From DATATV01 sp035551355 (GTDB lineage: Bacteria; Actinomycetota; Actinomycetes; Mycobacteriales; Pseudonocardiaceae): DNA of 64,000 nucleotides. The notes below the pieces were generated by a model. That model was not told the DNA's origin and did not search any database. It saw nothing but the letters and a program-made list of their open reading frames with translations. The DNA lies in contig DASZNF010000060.1 of the NCBI GenBank assembly GCA_035551355.1, positions 1-64,000 on the forward strand, written 5' to 3'. The position numbers were made by a program, and so were the translations under genes. This document shows, in pieces, positions 26,219 through 34,757 of this stretch (position 1 is the stretch's first letter; each line of letters starts with the position of its first letter).

Positions 26219-26665
26219 ATGGACACGATGGTGATCGGCAACCTCTGCGGGGATCCGAAGCTGCGCCAGACCCGCCGGGGCGACCGGCCGATGGCCCGGT
26301 TCACCGTGGCGGTCAACCGCTGGCGCCGGGCCGGGGACGAGCTGGTGGCCTGCCCCCCGGTGTTCCACCGGGTGATCTGTCACGGTCCGCTGGCCGAGAA
26401 CGTGAACAACTCGCTGCGCAAGGGCATGGAGGTGCTGGCCGTCGGCCAGTTCGTGGACGACAGCTACGACGACGATCGCGGCGAGCGGCGCAACCTGATC
26501 GCCCTGGAGGCCAGGACGATCGGGCCCGGGCTGCGCTGGGCCACGGCGGCCGTGGTCAAGGCCGAACGGGCCGATGATCAGCGCGGATCGCCCCCCGGCG
26601 AGCCCGAGTCCGGGCCTGAGGCGGCCCTGACCGGCCAGGAGCCCGAACTGGCCCGGGCGGGGTGA
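26219..26665 (+). CDS. ssb: Single-stranded DNA-binding protein paralogue
   Basis: A 148-residue OB-fold protein: VIGNLCGDPKLRQTRRGDRPMARFTVAVNRW and FHRVICHGPLAENVNNSLRKGMEVLAVGQFVDDSYDDDRGERR are the ssDNA-binding core (about 3-105). The acidic tail of replicative SSB (DDDIPF) is absent; the end is Glu/Pro/Ala-rich, so this is a secondary SSB, as is Rv2478c of M. tuberculosis beside ettA. ATG 26219 has GGGAG eight bases upstream; the ORF extends five codons further. It begins the conserved ssb-ettA-gdh gene block. Confidence 0.9.
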   Translation: MDTMVIGNLCGDPKLRQTRRGDRPMARFTVAVNRWRRAGDELVACPPVFHRVICHGPLAENVNNSLRKGMEVLAVGQFVDDSYDDDRGERRNLIALEARTIGPGLRWATAAVVKAERADDQRGSPPGEPESGPEAALTGQEPELARAG

Positions 26666-26777
26666 TCATCACCAGGCTCGGCAAGCCCGGTTCGCCACGC
26701 CCATAGCTGACTCCGGACGGACGCATTCCTGGTAACCGACGTACGCGGCCTCTGGTCACGCAACTACGATCGCGACC

Positions 26778-28454
26778 ATGGCCGAGTTCATCTACACCAT
26801 GAAAAAGGCGCGCAAGACGCACGGGGACAAAGTCATCCTCGACGACGTCACCACCGCGTTCCTACCCGGTGCGAAGATCGGTGTCGTCGGCCCCAACGGA
26901 GCCGGCAAGTCGACCGTGCTCAAGATCATGGCGGGTCTTGACCACCCCAGCAACGGCGAGGCGTTCCTCTCGCCCGGTTACTCCGTCGGCATCCTCCAGC
27001 AGGAGCCGCCGCTCAACGAGGACAAGACCGTGCTCGGCAACGTCGAGGAAGGCGTCGGCGAGATCATCGGGAAGCTGCACCGCTTCAACGAGATCGCCGA
27101 GAAGATGGCGGTCGACTACTCCGACGAGCTGATGGAGGAGATGGGCGCGCTCCAGGAGGAGCTCGACCACGCCGACGCGTGGGACCTGGACTCGCAGCTG
27201 GAGCAGGCGATGGACGCGCTGCGCTGCCCCCCGCCGGACGCGGAGGTCGACAAGCTCTCCGGTGGTGAGCGTCGCCGGGTGGCGCTGTGCAAGCTGTTGC
27301 TGTCGAAGCCCGACCTGCTGCTGCTGGACGAGCCCACCAACCACCTGGACGCGGAGAGCGTGCTGTGGCTGGAGCAGCACCTGGCCAGTTACGCGGGGGC
27401 GGTGCTGGCGGTCACCCACGACCGGTACTTCCTGGACAACGTGGCCGAGTGGATCATGGAGGTCGACCGCGGCCGGGTCATCGGGTACGAGGGCAACTAC
27501 TCCACGTACCTGGAGAAGAAGGCCGAGCGGCTGGCCGTGCAGGGCAAGAAGGACGTCAAACTGCAGAAGCGGCTCAAGGACGAGCTGGCCTGGGTCCGGT
27601 CCGGAGCCAAAGCGCGGCAGGCGAAGTCCAAGTCGCGTCTGGCCCGCTACGAGGAGATGGCCGCGGAGGCCGAGCGCACCAAGAAACTCGACTTCGAGGA
27701 GATCCAGATTCCGCCGGGGCCGCGACTGGGCAGCGTCGTGGTCGAGGTGGACAAGCTGCGCAAGGGCTTCGGCGACCGGGTGCTGATCGACGGCCTGTCG
27801 TTCAGTCTGCCGCGCAACGGCATCGTCGGGGTGATCGGCCCCAACGGGGTCGGCAAGACCACGCTGTTCAAGACCATCGTCGGTCTCGAAGAGCCGGACG
27901 CGGGCAGGGTCACCATAGGCGAGACGGTGAAACTGTCCTATGTGGACCAGAACCGGGCGGGAATCGACCCGAAGAAGAACGTGTGGGAGGTGGTGTCGGA
28001 CGGGCTGGACTACATCCACGTCGGTCAGTCCGAGATGCCCTCGCGCGCGTACGTGAGCGCGTTCGGGTTCAAGGGCCCGGATCAGCAGAAGCCCGCGGGC
28101 GTGCTGTCCGGTGGTGAGCGCAACCGGCTGAACCTGGCGCTGACCCTGAAACTGGGCGGCAACCTGATCCTGCTGGACGAGCCCACCAACGACCTGGACG
28201 TGGAAACCCTGGGATCGCTGGAGAACGCGCTGGAGGAGTTTCCCGGCTGTGCGGTGGTCATCTCGCACGACCGGTGGTTCCTCGACCGCGTGGCCACCCA
28301 CATCCTGGCGTGGGAGGGCACCGACGCGAACCCGGCGGCGTGGTTCTGGTTCGAGGGCAACTTCGAGGGCTACGAGGCGAACAAGATCGACCGGCTCGGG
28401 CCGGACGCCGCGCGCCCGCACCGGGTCACTCACCGCAAACTGACCCGGAGCTGA
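26778..28454 (+). CDS. ettA: Energy-dependent translational throttle protein EttA (ABC-F)
   Basis: A 558-residue soluble ABC-F ATPase that binds the ribosomal E site and gates entry into elongation according to ATP/ADP. Two ABC domains: Walker A GPNGAGKST (38-46), LSGGE (160-164), DEPTNHLD (184-191); second Walker A GPNGVGKTT (354-362), LSGGERNRL and LDEPTNDLD. The ~80-residue linker between them, rich in Lys/Arg and Glu (about 240-310, P-site tRNA-interacting motif), and the arm in the first domain are present. No membrane segments. The previous gene is ssb and the next is the giant TPR protein only 22 bases downstream. Confidence 0.97.
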   Translation: MAEFIYTMKKARKTHGDKVILDDVTTAFLPGAKIGVVGPNGAGKSTVLKIMAGLDHPSNGEAFLSPGYSVGILQQEPPLNEDKTVLGNVEEGVGEIIGKLHRFNEIAEKMAVDYSDELMEEMGALQEELDHADAWDLDSQLEQAMDALRCPPPDAEVDKLSGGERRRVALCKLLLSKPDLLLLDEPTNHLDAESVLWLEQHLASYAGAVLAVTHDRYFLDNVAEWIMEVDRGRVIGYEGNYSTYLEKKAERLAVQGKKDVKLQKRLKDELAWVRSGAKARQAKSKSRLARYEEMAAEAERTKKLDFEEIQIPPGPRLGSVVVEVDKLRKGFGDRVLIDGLSFSLPRNGIVGVIGPNGVGKTTLFKTIVGLEEPDAGRVTIGETVKLSYVDQNRAGIDPKKNVWEVVSDGLDYIHVGQSEMPSRAYVSAFGFKGPDQQKPAGVLSGGERNRLNLALTLKLGGNLILLDEPTNDLDVETLGSLENALEEFPGCAVVISHDRWFLDRVATHILAWEGTDANPAAWFWFEGNFEGYEANKIDRLGPDAARPHRVTHRKLTRS

Positions 28455-28476
28455 GCGGGACCCCGGCTTGGCGTCG

Positions 28477-31400
28477 ATGGGCGGGACGCGGGGGAACCTC
28501 GATGCAGGTGCGATCATCGGACCTGCATGGTCGTTGCGTTGGCAGGCACCGGAAATGGCACTGGCCATGGCTGACCGGGCGCTCGCCGCGGCCGGTCCGG
28601 ACGACGAGCGGGCGCGGCTGCGAGCCGAGGTGATCGCGGTGTCCGCGTCCTGCCGGCTGGGCCGGCACCTGCAGGTGGTGGACCGGGCGATCGCCGGGAT
28701 CCGGTTGGCCGAGCAGCAGGCGGACGCCCCCGCGTCCGCCATGCTGCGGGCCGAGCTGGCCGGGTGCGCCCGGGCGGCCGGGCTGCCGTTGGTCGGCGCG
28801 GTCGTGCTGCGCCCGCTGCTGTCCGCCCCGCCCGCCACCCCGGCCCTGCGTGCCGCCGCACTGGTGCAACTGGTGGGCTGCCTGGCCCACCTGGACTCCC
28901 GCCGCGAGGTGGACGACGCGCTGGCCGAGGCCGATCAGCTCTACGCCGAGGACGGTGAGGTCGGCGCCGATCCGGCGGTGGTGCTGCGGGTGCTGCTCCG
29001 TGCGGTGGCCTCCGGCGTGCACCGCAGGCGCGGCGACGCCCGGGCCGCGCTGCTGGCCGCGGAGGAAGGGGCCGAGCTGATCCTCGGCCTCACCAGCCCG
29101 TCGGCCGACAGCGGCCAGGCGGCGGCGCGGGTGGCCGTGCAGCTGGTGCACGCCCTGATCAATCTGGGCCGGAACGCCGAGGCCCGCGCGGTGGCCGAGC
29201 GCTTCCTCGACGGCCCGGTCCGGGCCCCCGCCGCGGCCGCGGTCGGCTGGCTGGGCATGGCCATCGCCCTGCGCGTGCACCTGCGCGCCGGGTCGATTCC
29301 GCCCGCCCTCAACCAACTCCGCGAAACCAACGTCCTGGCCGAGCGCCACCAACTGGACACGCTGTACGCGGAAAGCATGTTCGCCCTGGCCGACGTGCAC
29401 GAACGCGTCGGCGACCTGGCCGGTGCCCTGGACAGCGTCCGGGCCGGCTACACCGCGCGCATGCGCCGCTGGCGGCACGCCCAGTCCGCCCGCACCACGC
29501 TGCTGGCCGCCTTCGGCGAACCCCGCGACGTCGAAGACTTCGTCCGCCTGCTGACTCCGTCGGGCGCCGCCGCCACCGCGCGCTCGGAGTCCCGCGCCCC
29601 CGGCACCCGCCGCCGCGCCACCGACCAACCTCCAGGTGGTTTGCTGAACGTGCAAGGCGTCCGCCATCCGCTGACCACGGAGGTCGGCGCCCCCACCACC
29701 AGCCTCCTACAGGTCAGCCTGTCGGCACCCGCCGGCGCCCCGGCCCCGGAACACGTCCTGGGCACCCTGATCAGCCAGATCCGCCCCGCGCTGCCCGCCG
29801 AGGCCACGGTGGCCAAGGTCAGCGCCGCCGAATTCGCCGCGCTGCTGCCCAACACGACCCGGGCCCAGGCCGAAGCGTGGGCGGCAAGGCTGCGCGGCGC
29901 CCTGGCCACGGGCGAATGGGCCGCGCTGACCGCGGGCCTGACCGTCACCGTCCGCACCTCGGTCCTGGAGCCGGCGGCGGCGACGCCCAGCCGCCAGCTG
30001 ACCCGAGCCGCGACACCATTCGCCGAAACAGGCTTCGGCAGCCAGCCCCCGCGCGCACCGGCCGCGGCGAGCCCCCCACTCATACCGGGCCTATCCGCGG
30101 CGTCCGGAGCCATTCCGGACGAACCCGGTTTCTCTGCCGCCCCAACCGATCCCCGCTCCTCATCCCCGCGAACCGCAGGCGCCGCAACCGATCCCGGTAC
30201 GAGCCCCAATCCCTGGTCCGAGGCCGCCATCTCCCGGACCGCGGCCCCCGGCGCTCCGAGCTCGGCGCGGTCCCGCTCGCAATCATCGCTCGGCGAAACC
30301 GGCCGAGGCACGCACCCGGCCGCGTCGTCGCCGGGCGAAACCGGGCGCGCGGAGCCGGCCGCGGCATCACTGGCCGGGACCGGCCAAGGCGCGGAACCCG
30401 GCGCCCCCACCGCTTGGCGCTCCCAGACGAGCGCCTCCGGTGCCCTCACGCCCGCGACTCCGGGCCGGGCGGCCCGGCGCGCGGCCGCCGAGTCCGCTGC
30501 CGCGGAAGCTTCAGCCACGGAAGCTCCAGCCACACCGGAGCCTTCGGGCCGAGCCGCTCGCCGGGCGGCCGCCGAGTCTGGAGCCGCGGCAGCTCCAGCT
30601 GATCCCGCGCTGACCGGCCGTGCTGCCCGTCGAGCGGCGGCCGAGTCCGTGGCCGCCGAGTCCGTGGCCGCCGAAACTCCAGCCACGCCCGCGACTCCAG
30701 GCCGAGCCGCCCGCTGGACAGCCGGCGAGTCGGCCGCCGAAATCCCGGCAATCCCCGGCCGAGCCGCCCGCCGGGCCGCCGCGGAAACCGCGGCCGCCCC
30801 GGGCCGGACCGCCCCGAGCGAAGCCGCCCCACGAAGCTCGGCGACCCCAGAATTTCCCACCGCATCAACCAGGTCGGGCATGACAACCTCGTCCAGCGCG
30901 CTCCCACCGGTCACGTCCGAGTTCGCGACACCCGAGACCGCCACACCCACCACGTCCGAGGCCGCCACTCCCGAGTTCACAACCCCTACCGCCCCCGAGC
31001 TGTCCGGCCAGCCGCCGGCGTCGCCCCACCCCGCCGAGCCGGCCCCCTGGTACAACCCCGCCGACCCGGCGATGCCGCCCAGCGCGTTGGAGCCGGGTTC
31101 CTCGCTCTGGGACGAATTCCCGTCGGCCACCCTCTCCGGCGAGATGCCGGAGCCGCAGACTCCGCCCGCCTGGACCGCCGTCACCCCGGCGGACTCCGCA
31201 TCGGAGTTCCGGTACGAACCATCCCCGTGGGCCAATCAGCAGCCCTGGACCCGGTTCACCTCAGCCGCCGAAGCGGAAACATCCGGCCGGACAACGGAAT
31301 CCGCGCAGCAACCCACCCCACCCGCGGAGTCCACTCACTCGGCCGACCCGTACGCCTGGACTCCCTCCACGTCGCCGGAACCCGAAACTCCCACCCGGTC

Positions 31401-34400
31401 GCGGGAATTCACCTCCTCCGCCGACCCGGCGGCTTGGTCCCGGTTCGGCACCTTCGAGGAAGCCGCCACGCTGGAGCACCAGACTCTGGGCCAGGCAACG
31501 GAATCCGCCATCACCGACCAGCCCGCGCAATCCGGAACCGCGCCCGGTCCGGCGGTATGGAGCCGGTTCGCCTCGTCGCTGGAACCCACGCCGTCGCTGG
31601 AACCCACGGCCGGGACGACCGATCCGGCCGGTTCGCTCGACTGGAGTCGGTCCTCGACCTCGCCGCGAACCCCCGCCTCCGGCGGCGCGGAAGGCCCGCA
31701 GCCAACGGACGAACCCGCACGACCGGCCGACTCCGAAGCCGGGAAGCCCGCCTCGGGCGCGAGCGAATCCGCGCCCTCGGCTCCCGGCCAGCCCTTCCCA
31801 TCGAGTGAAACCGTTTCGTGGGCCCGATTCGCTGACGCGGTGCAGGCGGCGGCATCCGGTCAGCCGGAGCCGTGGGCCCGGTTCGCCCCGGCCGACCCGC
31901 CCGCCCGGGGCGCAGGCGCGACGGCAACCGGCGAGGCAGGAAAGCCTTCCAGCACTGAGAAAGCGGCGGAATCGGCCGGTGCGGGGGAGTCCACCTCGGC
32001 GGGGCAGTTCACGGCGCCCGCCTCGGCTGCCGGTTCGTCGGAATCCGCGCCGTGGGATCGGTTCGGCGGGGCCGGAGAAGCGGCGGAGTCGTCCGGAACG
32101 CCTGCCGCCTCCCCGGATCGGGCGTCGCGCCCCAAACCGACCTTCACCCGGGTCGACCCCACGACCGGCGCGCCATCGGATTCTCGTGGTTCCGGCGCGG
32201 CCGAGCCGCGCGAGAGCTGGGGGATTCCGGCGCCCGCATCGCCGTGGGCAACCGCCGCCGAGCCGCCGCCCGCACCGCGCGACGCGTGGTCGTCGATGCC
32301 TGACCCGAGCTCGTTGGAGCTCCCGTCGTTGCGCGGCCGAACATCGCAGCCGACTCCGCAGCCGACTCCGCAGCCGACTCCGCAACCGACGGAGCAACCG
32401 GAGCCGACCCCCGAAGCGTCACCCGAACCCACCACCGATCCGGCGTCGCGGCACAGCGCGCTCGAGGAAGAGACGCCGACCCGATCCTTGCTGGCCGACC
32501 TGGATGTCCGGGCCGGCAGCGGCGGACGGCGGCGCGCACCCGAACCCGACGACCCAGCCCGCAGCTCGACGAACCCCGACGCGGCCGCTGCTGGTCCGGG
32601 AAGCTTCGGCTCGCCCGGGATCGTGGCCGGCGCGGGAGGTTTCGGCTCGCCCGCGACCGCGCCTGGCCGGGAAATCTTTGGCTCGGCCGCGCCGGGTGCG
32701 GGAACCGGCGGGCGTCGTCGTGCGCCGGAACCGAACGCGAGCGGGTCCGGGCAGCCGGATGCCGGTGGCGCGGGCCCGATGGCTTCGGGGAGCGGCGATA
32801 CCGCTGCGCAGCCGGGCGGCGCTCGCCGTTCGAGCGCCGCCGGACCGGCTCACGATCCAACCGTGGGGACTGCTGGAGCCGCGGGGCTGACGTACGGTCC
32901 GAACGTTGGAGCCGCTGGCGGTACAGCGGAAGCGCGGGCCGAATCCGAGCTGGCCAGGCCCGCAACCGGGGCCGAGTCGGCGACGGCGAGCCAGCGCGCG
33001 CGCACGATTGCCGGAATTCTGGCCAGCGAGGGCACAGAACCGGTCGCCGGGGTCGGCGAAGAGGGCAGTGCCGCGACCGATGACGCGCCTGGCGGGCGTC
33101 GCCGGGCCGTGCCGGGAACCGATGACGCGCCTGGCGGGCGCCGCCGGGCCGCGCCGGGAACCGCTGGCGGCTACGGCGCCCCGGCGACCGGAGCCACGGG
33201 CGAGACAGCCTCCGGGGCGGTGGGCGGCCACGGTGCGACGGGAGTTGCGGGCGGCGAGGCTGCTGGTGGGGGCATGGGCGACCGGCGCACTGCGGCGACC
33301 GGAGCTGCGGCCACCGGAGCTGCGAGCGGGGATTCCGCCGCTGGCACCGGAATGGCTGCCCGTCGCCGCGCCGCGGCTCGGGCTTCCGGCGACGATCCGG
33401 CGGCGATGCTCGCGGCCGCCGTGCACGATCTCGCTGGGGTCACTGGGATTTCGGCCAGCGACCTCGCCGCACTGGCGGATGCGGTCGCCGCTGGAACTGC
33501 GGGTGGTGACCGCCCGGAAACCACCGGCACCGCGGGGGGCAGCCGTGCGGAAACCCCCACTGCCACTGGCGACAGCTATCTGGCCGGACCGCAGACCACT
33601 GGATTCACCGGTGGTGGCCACGCGGGAGACCCTGCCATCCCAGGTGATGCCGCCGCGCCCGATCCGGCAGCTGTCGAGAGCGCGACCGATCTCGAATCCA
33701 CTGGGGTGCAAGGGTTTTCGGCCCTCATCGAGCCGTCGGGCGAGGCGCCGCCGCCCGCTCCGGTGTCGCTTGGCGGGCCCTTGGCTGGGCCGCTGGCCAG
33801 CACGCCGCCGGAAAGTCCGGTGCCGGGAGCAGCCGATCCGGATCCGGTCCCGGCTTGGACCGCGGACGTGGTTCCCCTGCTGTCCGACCGGAACCGGCCC
33901 GACCGAAGCCGGCCCGACCGAAGCCGGCCCGACCGGAACCGGCCCAACGCACCCACCCCCGCCGACCGCGACGAGGACGAGCCGACCGGACCCATCGCGG
34001 ACGGGCCGCTCAGCCCCCGGGTGCCGGGGGGTGGCGCCGCTCCGTGGCAGTCGGCCGGACCGGTCGATCTGGGCTGGCTGCCTGACGTGGAACCGGCGAC
34101 CGAGCCGATCCTGCCGGAATCCGAGCAAGCCCAAGCCGACGCTGCCGCGGCCACACCGCGATCCGAAGCGGCACCACAGCCGGAAACGGCACCCCGCAAC
34201 GAAAGGGGCCGCCGGGCCCGGCCGCGGGAGGCCATGCGGCTGGCGGATCTGCTCACCGAGGCCCTGGTGGCCTACCAGAGCGTCCGGGACTCCGATGACG
34301 ACTCCGCGCTGCGCGAGTCCGAATCCTCGCTACCCGGACCCACCTCGGTTCCCGATATCCCGGCCCTCACGCTCGGGCAGGAACTGGGCTACCGGCTCCC

Positions 34401-34491
34401 GCCGCGGGAGGCCGGCGAGGCGCGCCACCGCAGTCCGGACAGCGACGCCGAGTCCGACTGGGAAAACCGGCGCTGGGACCTGCCGAACTGA
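28477..34491 (+). CDS. Giant TPR-like protein with degenerate GGDEF-like domain and low-complexity tail
   Basis: A 2004-residue protein. Residues 1 to about 345 are helical Ala/Leu/Arg-rich TPR-like repeats (LRAEVIAVSASCRLGRHLQVVDRAIAGI and similar). Residues about 395-510 look like a GGDEF fold whose signature is SAAEF (VAKVSAAEFAALLPNTTRAQ; around 449-453). From about 513 to 1900 the chain is Pro/Ala/Ser/Thr/Glu-rich and disordered, with several internal repeats: GRAARRAAAES (about 660-780), a WxRF motif in P/A-WxRF contexts seven times (about 920-1195), PTPQ repeats, a 42-bp duplication at 33079-33162, and RPDRS repeats (33886-33945). A conserved-looking block MRLADLLTEALVAYQ comes near 1915. 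ATG 28477 (MGGTRGNLDAG) is preferred to the TTG three codons upstream. No signal peptide or membrane span. Function unknown; a scaffold is a reasonable guess. Confidence 0.8.
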   Translation: MGGTRGNLDAGAIIGPAWSLRWQAPEMALAMADRALAAAGPDDERARLRAEVIAVSASCRLGRHLQVVDRAIAGIRLAEQQADAPASAMLRAELAGCARAAGLPLVGAVVLRPLLSAPPATPALRAAALVQLVGCLAHLDSRREVDDALAEADQLYAEDGEVGADPAVVLRVLLRAVASGVHRRRGDARAALLAAEEGAELILGLTSPSADSGQAAARVAVQLVHALINLGRNAEARAVAERFLDGPVRAPAAAAVGWLGMAIALRVHLRAGSIPPALNQLRETNVLAERHQLDTLYAESMFALADVHERVGDLAGALDSVRAGYTARMRRWRHAQSARTTLLAAFGEPRDVEDFVRLLTPSGAAATARSESRAPGTRRRATDQPPGGLLNVQGVRHPLTTEVGAPTTSLLQVSLSAPAGAPAPEHVLGTLISQIRPALPAEATVAKVSAAEFAALLPNTTRAQAEAWAARLRGALATGEWAALTAGLTVTVRTSVLEPAAATPSRQLTRAATPFAETGFGSQPPRAPAAASPPLIPGLSAASGAIPDEPGFSAAPTDPRSSSPRTAGAATDPGTSPNPWSEAAISRTAAPGAPSSARSRSQSSLGETGRGTHPAASSPGETGRAEPAAASLAGTGQGAEPGAPTAWRSQTSASGALTPATPGRAARRAAAESAAAEASATEAPATPEPSGRAARRAAAESGAAAAPADPALTGRAARRAAAESVAAESVAAETPATPATPGRAARWTAGESAAEIPAIPGRAARRAAAETAAAPGRTAPSEAAPRSSATPEFPTASTRSGMTTSSSALPPVTSEFATPETATPTTSEAATPEFTTPTAPELSGQPPASPHPAEPAPWYNPADPAMPPSALEPGSSLWDEFPSATLSGEMPEPQTPPAWTAVTPADSASEFRYEPSPWANQQPWTRFTSAAEAETSGRTTESAQQPTPPAESTHSADPYAWTPSTSPEPETPTRSREFTSSADPAAWSRFGTFEEAATLEHQTLGQATESAITDQPAQSGTAPGPAVWSRFASSLEPTPSLEPTAGTTDPAGSLDWSRSSTSPRTPASGGAEGPQPTDEPARPADSEAGKPASGASESAPSAPGQPFPSSETVSWARFADAVQAAASGQPEPWARFAPADPPARGAGATATGEAGKPSSTEKAAESAGAGESTSAGQFTAPASAAGSSESAPWDRFGGAGEAAESSGTPAASPDRASRPKPTFTRVDPTTGAPSDSRGSGAAEPRESWGIPAPASPWATAAEPPPAPRDAWSSMPDPSSLELPSLRGRTSQPTPQPTPQPTPQPTEQPEPTPEASPEPTTDPASRHSALEEETPTRSLLADLDVRAGSGGRRRAPEPDDPARSSTNPDAAAAGPGSFGSPGIVAGAGGFGSPATAPGREIFGSAAPGAGTGGRRRAPEPNASGSGQPDAGGAGPMASGSGDTAAQPGGARRSSAAGPAHDPTVGTAGAAGLTYGPNVGAAGGTAEARAESELARPATGAESATASQRARTIAGILASEGTEPVAGVGEEGSAATDDAPGGRRRAVPGTDDAPGGRRRAAPGTAGGYGAPATGATGETASGAVGGHGATGVAGGEAAGGGMGDRRTAATGAAATGAASGDSAAGTGMAARRRAAARASGDDPAAMLAAAVHDLAGVTGISASDLAALADAVAAGTAGGDRPETTGTAGGSRAETPTATGDSYLAGPQTTGFTGGGHAGDPAIPGDAAAPDPAAVESATDLESTGVQGFSALIEPSGEAPPPAPVSLGGPLAGPLASTPPESPVPGAADPDPVPAWTADVVPLLSDRNRPDRSRPDRSRPDRNRPNAPTPADRDEDEPTGPIADGPLSPRVPGGGAAPWQSAGPVDLGWLPDVEPATEPILPESEQAQADAAAATPRSEAAPQPETAPRNERGRRARPREAMRLADLLTEALVAYQSVRDSDDDSALRESESSLPGPTSVPDIPALTLGQELGYRLPPREAGEARHRSPDSDAESDWENRRWDLPN

Positions 34492-34494
34492 CCT

Positions 34495-34536
34495 CGAACC
34501 GGCCACCCCCGCACCACCGAACCGGCCACCCCCGCA
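34495..34536. repeat. 19-bp direct repeat after the giant TPR gene
   Basis: CGAACCGGCCACCCCCGCA occurs at 34495-34513 and 34518-34536 (period 23 bp), followed by a partial third copy (CGAACCGG from 34542). It starts 4 bases past the stop codon. The rest of the 266-bp interval to gdh has no gene and becomes less GC-rich towards 34680, where the gdh promoter is expected. Confidence 0.85.
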
Positions 34537-34757
34537 AGCACCGAACCGGGGAACCTCGCACCCACTCCACCCCCCGAACTCAGCCGATCGCCCGACTCGA
34601 TCCGGGGAATCCTCGTTCTGGGTCGATTCAGTGCTCGATTCAGATGCGTGCTCGCTGGTGAGGGACTCCCCGTACCGGAAAGTGATCATTCGGCGGCATC
34701 TAGGGTAGGGGTTCGTCCGGCACGAGGAGGTGCCGAGAAGCGTGGAGCTGCCAAGAA

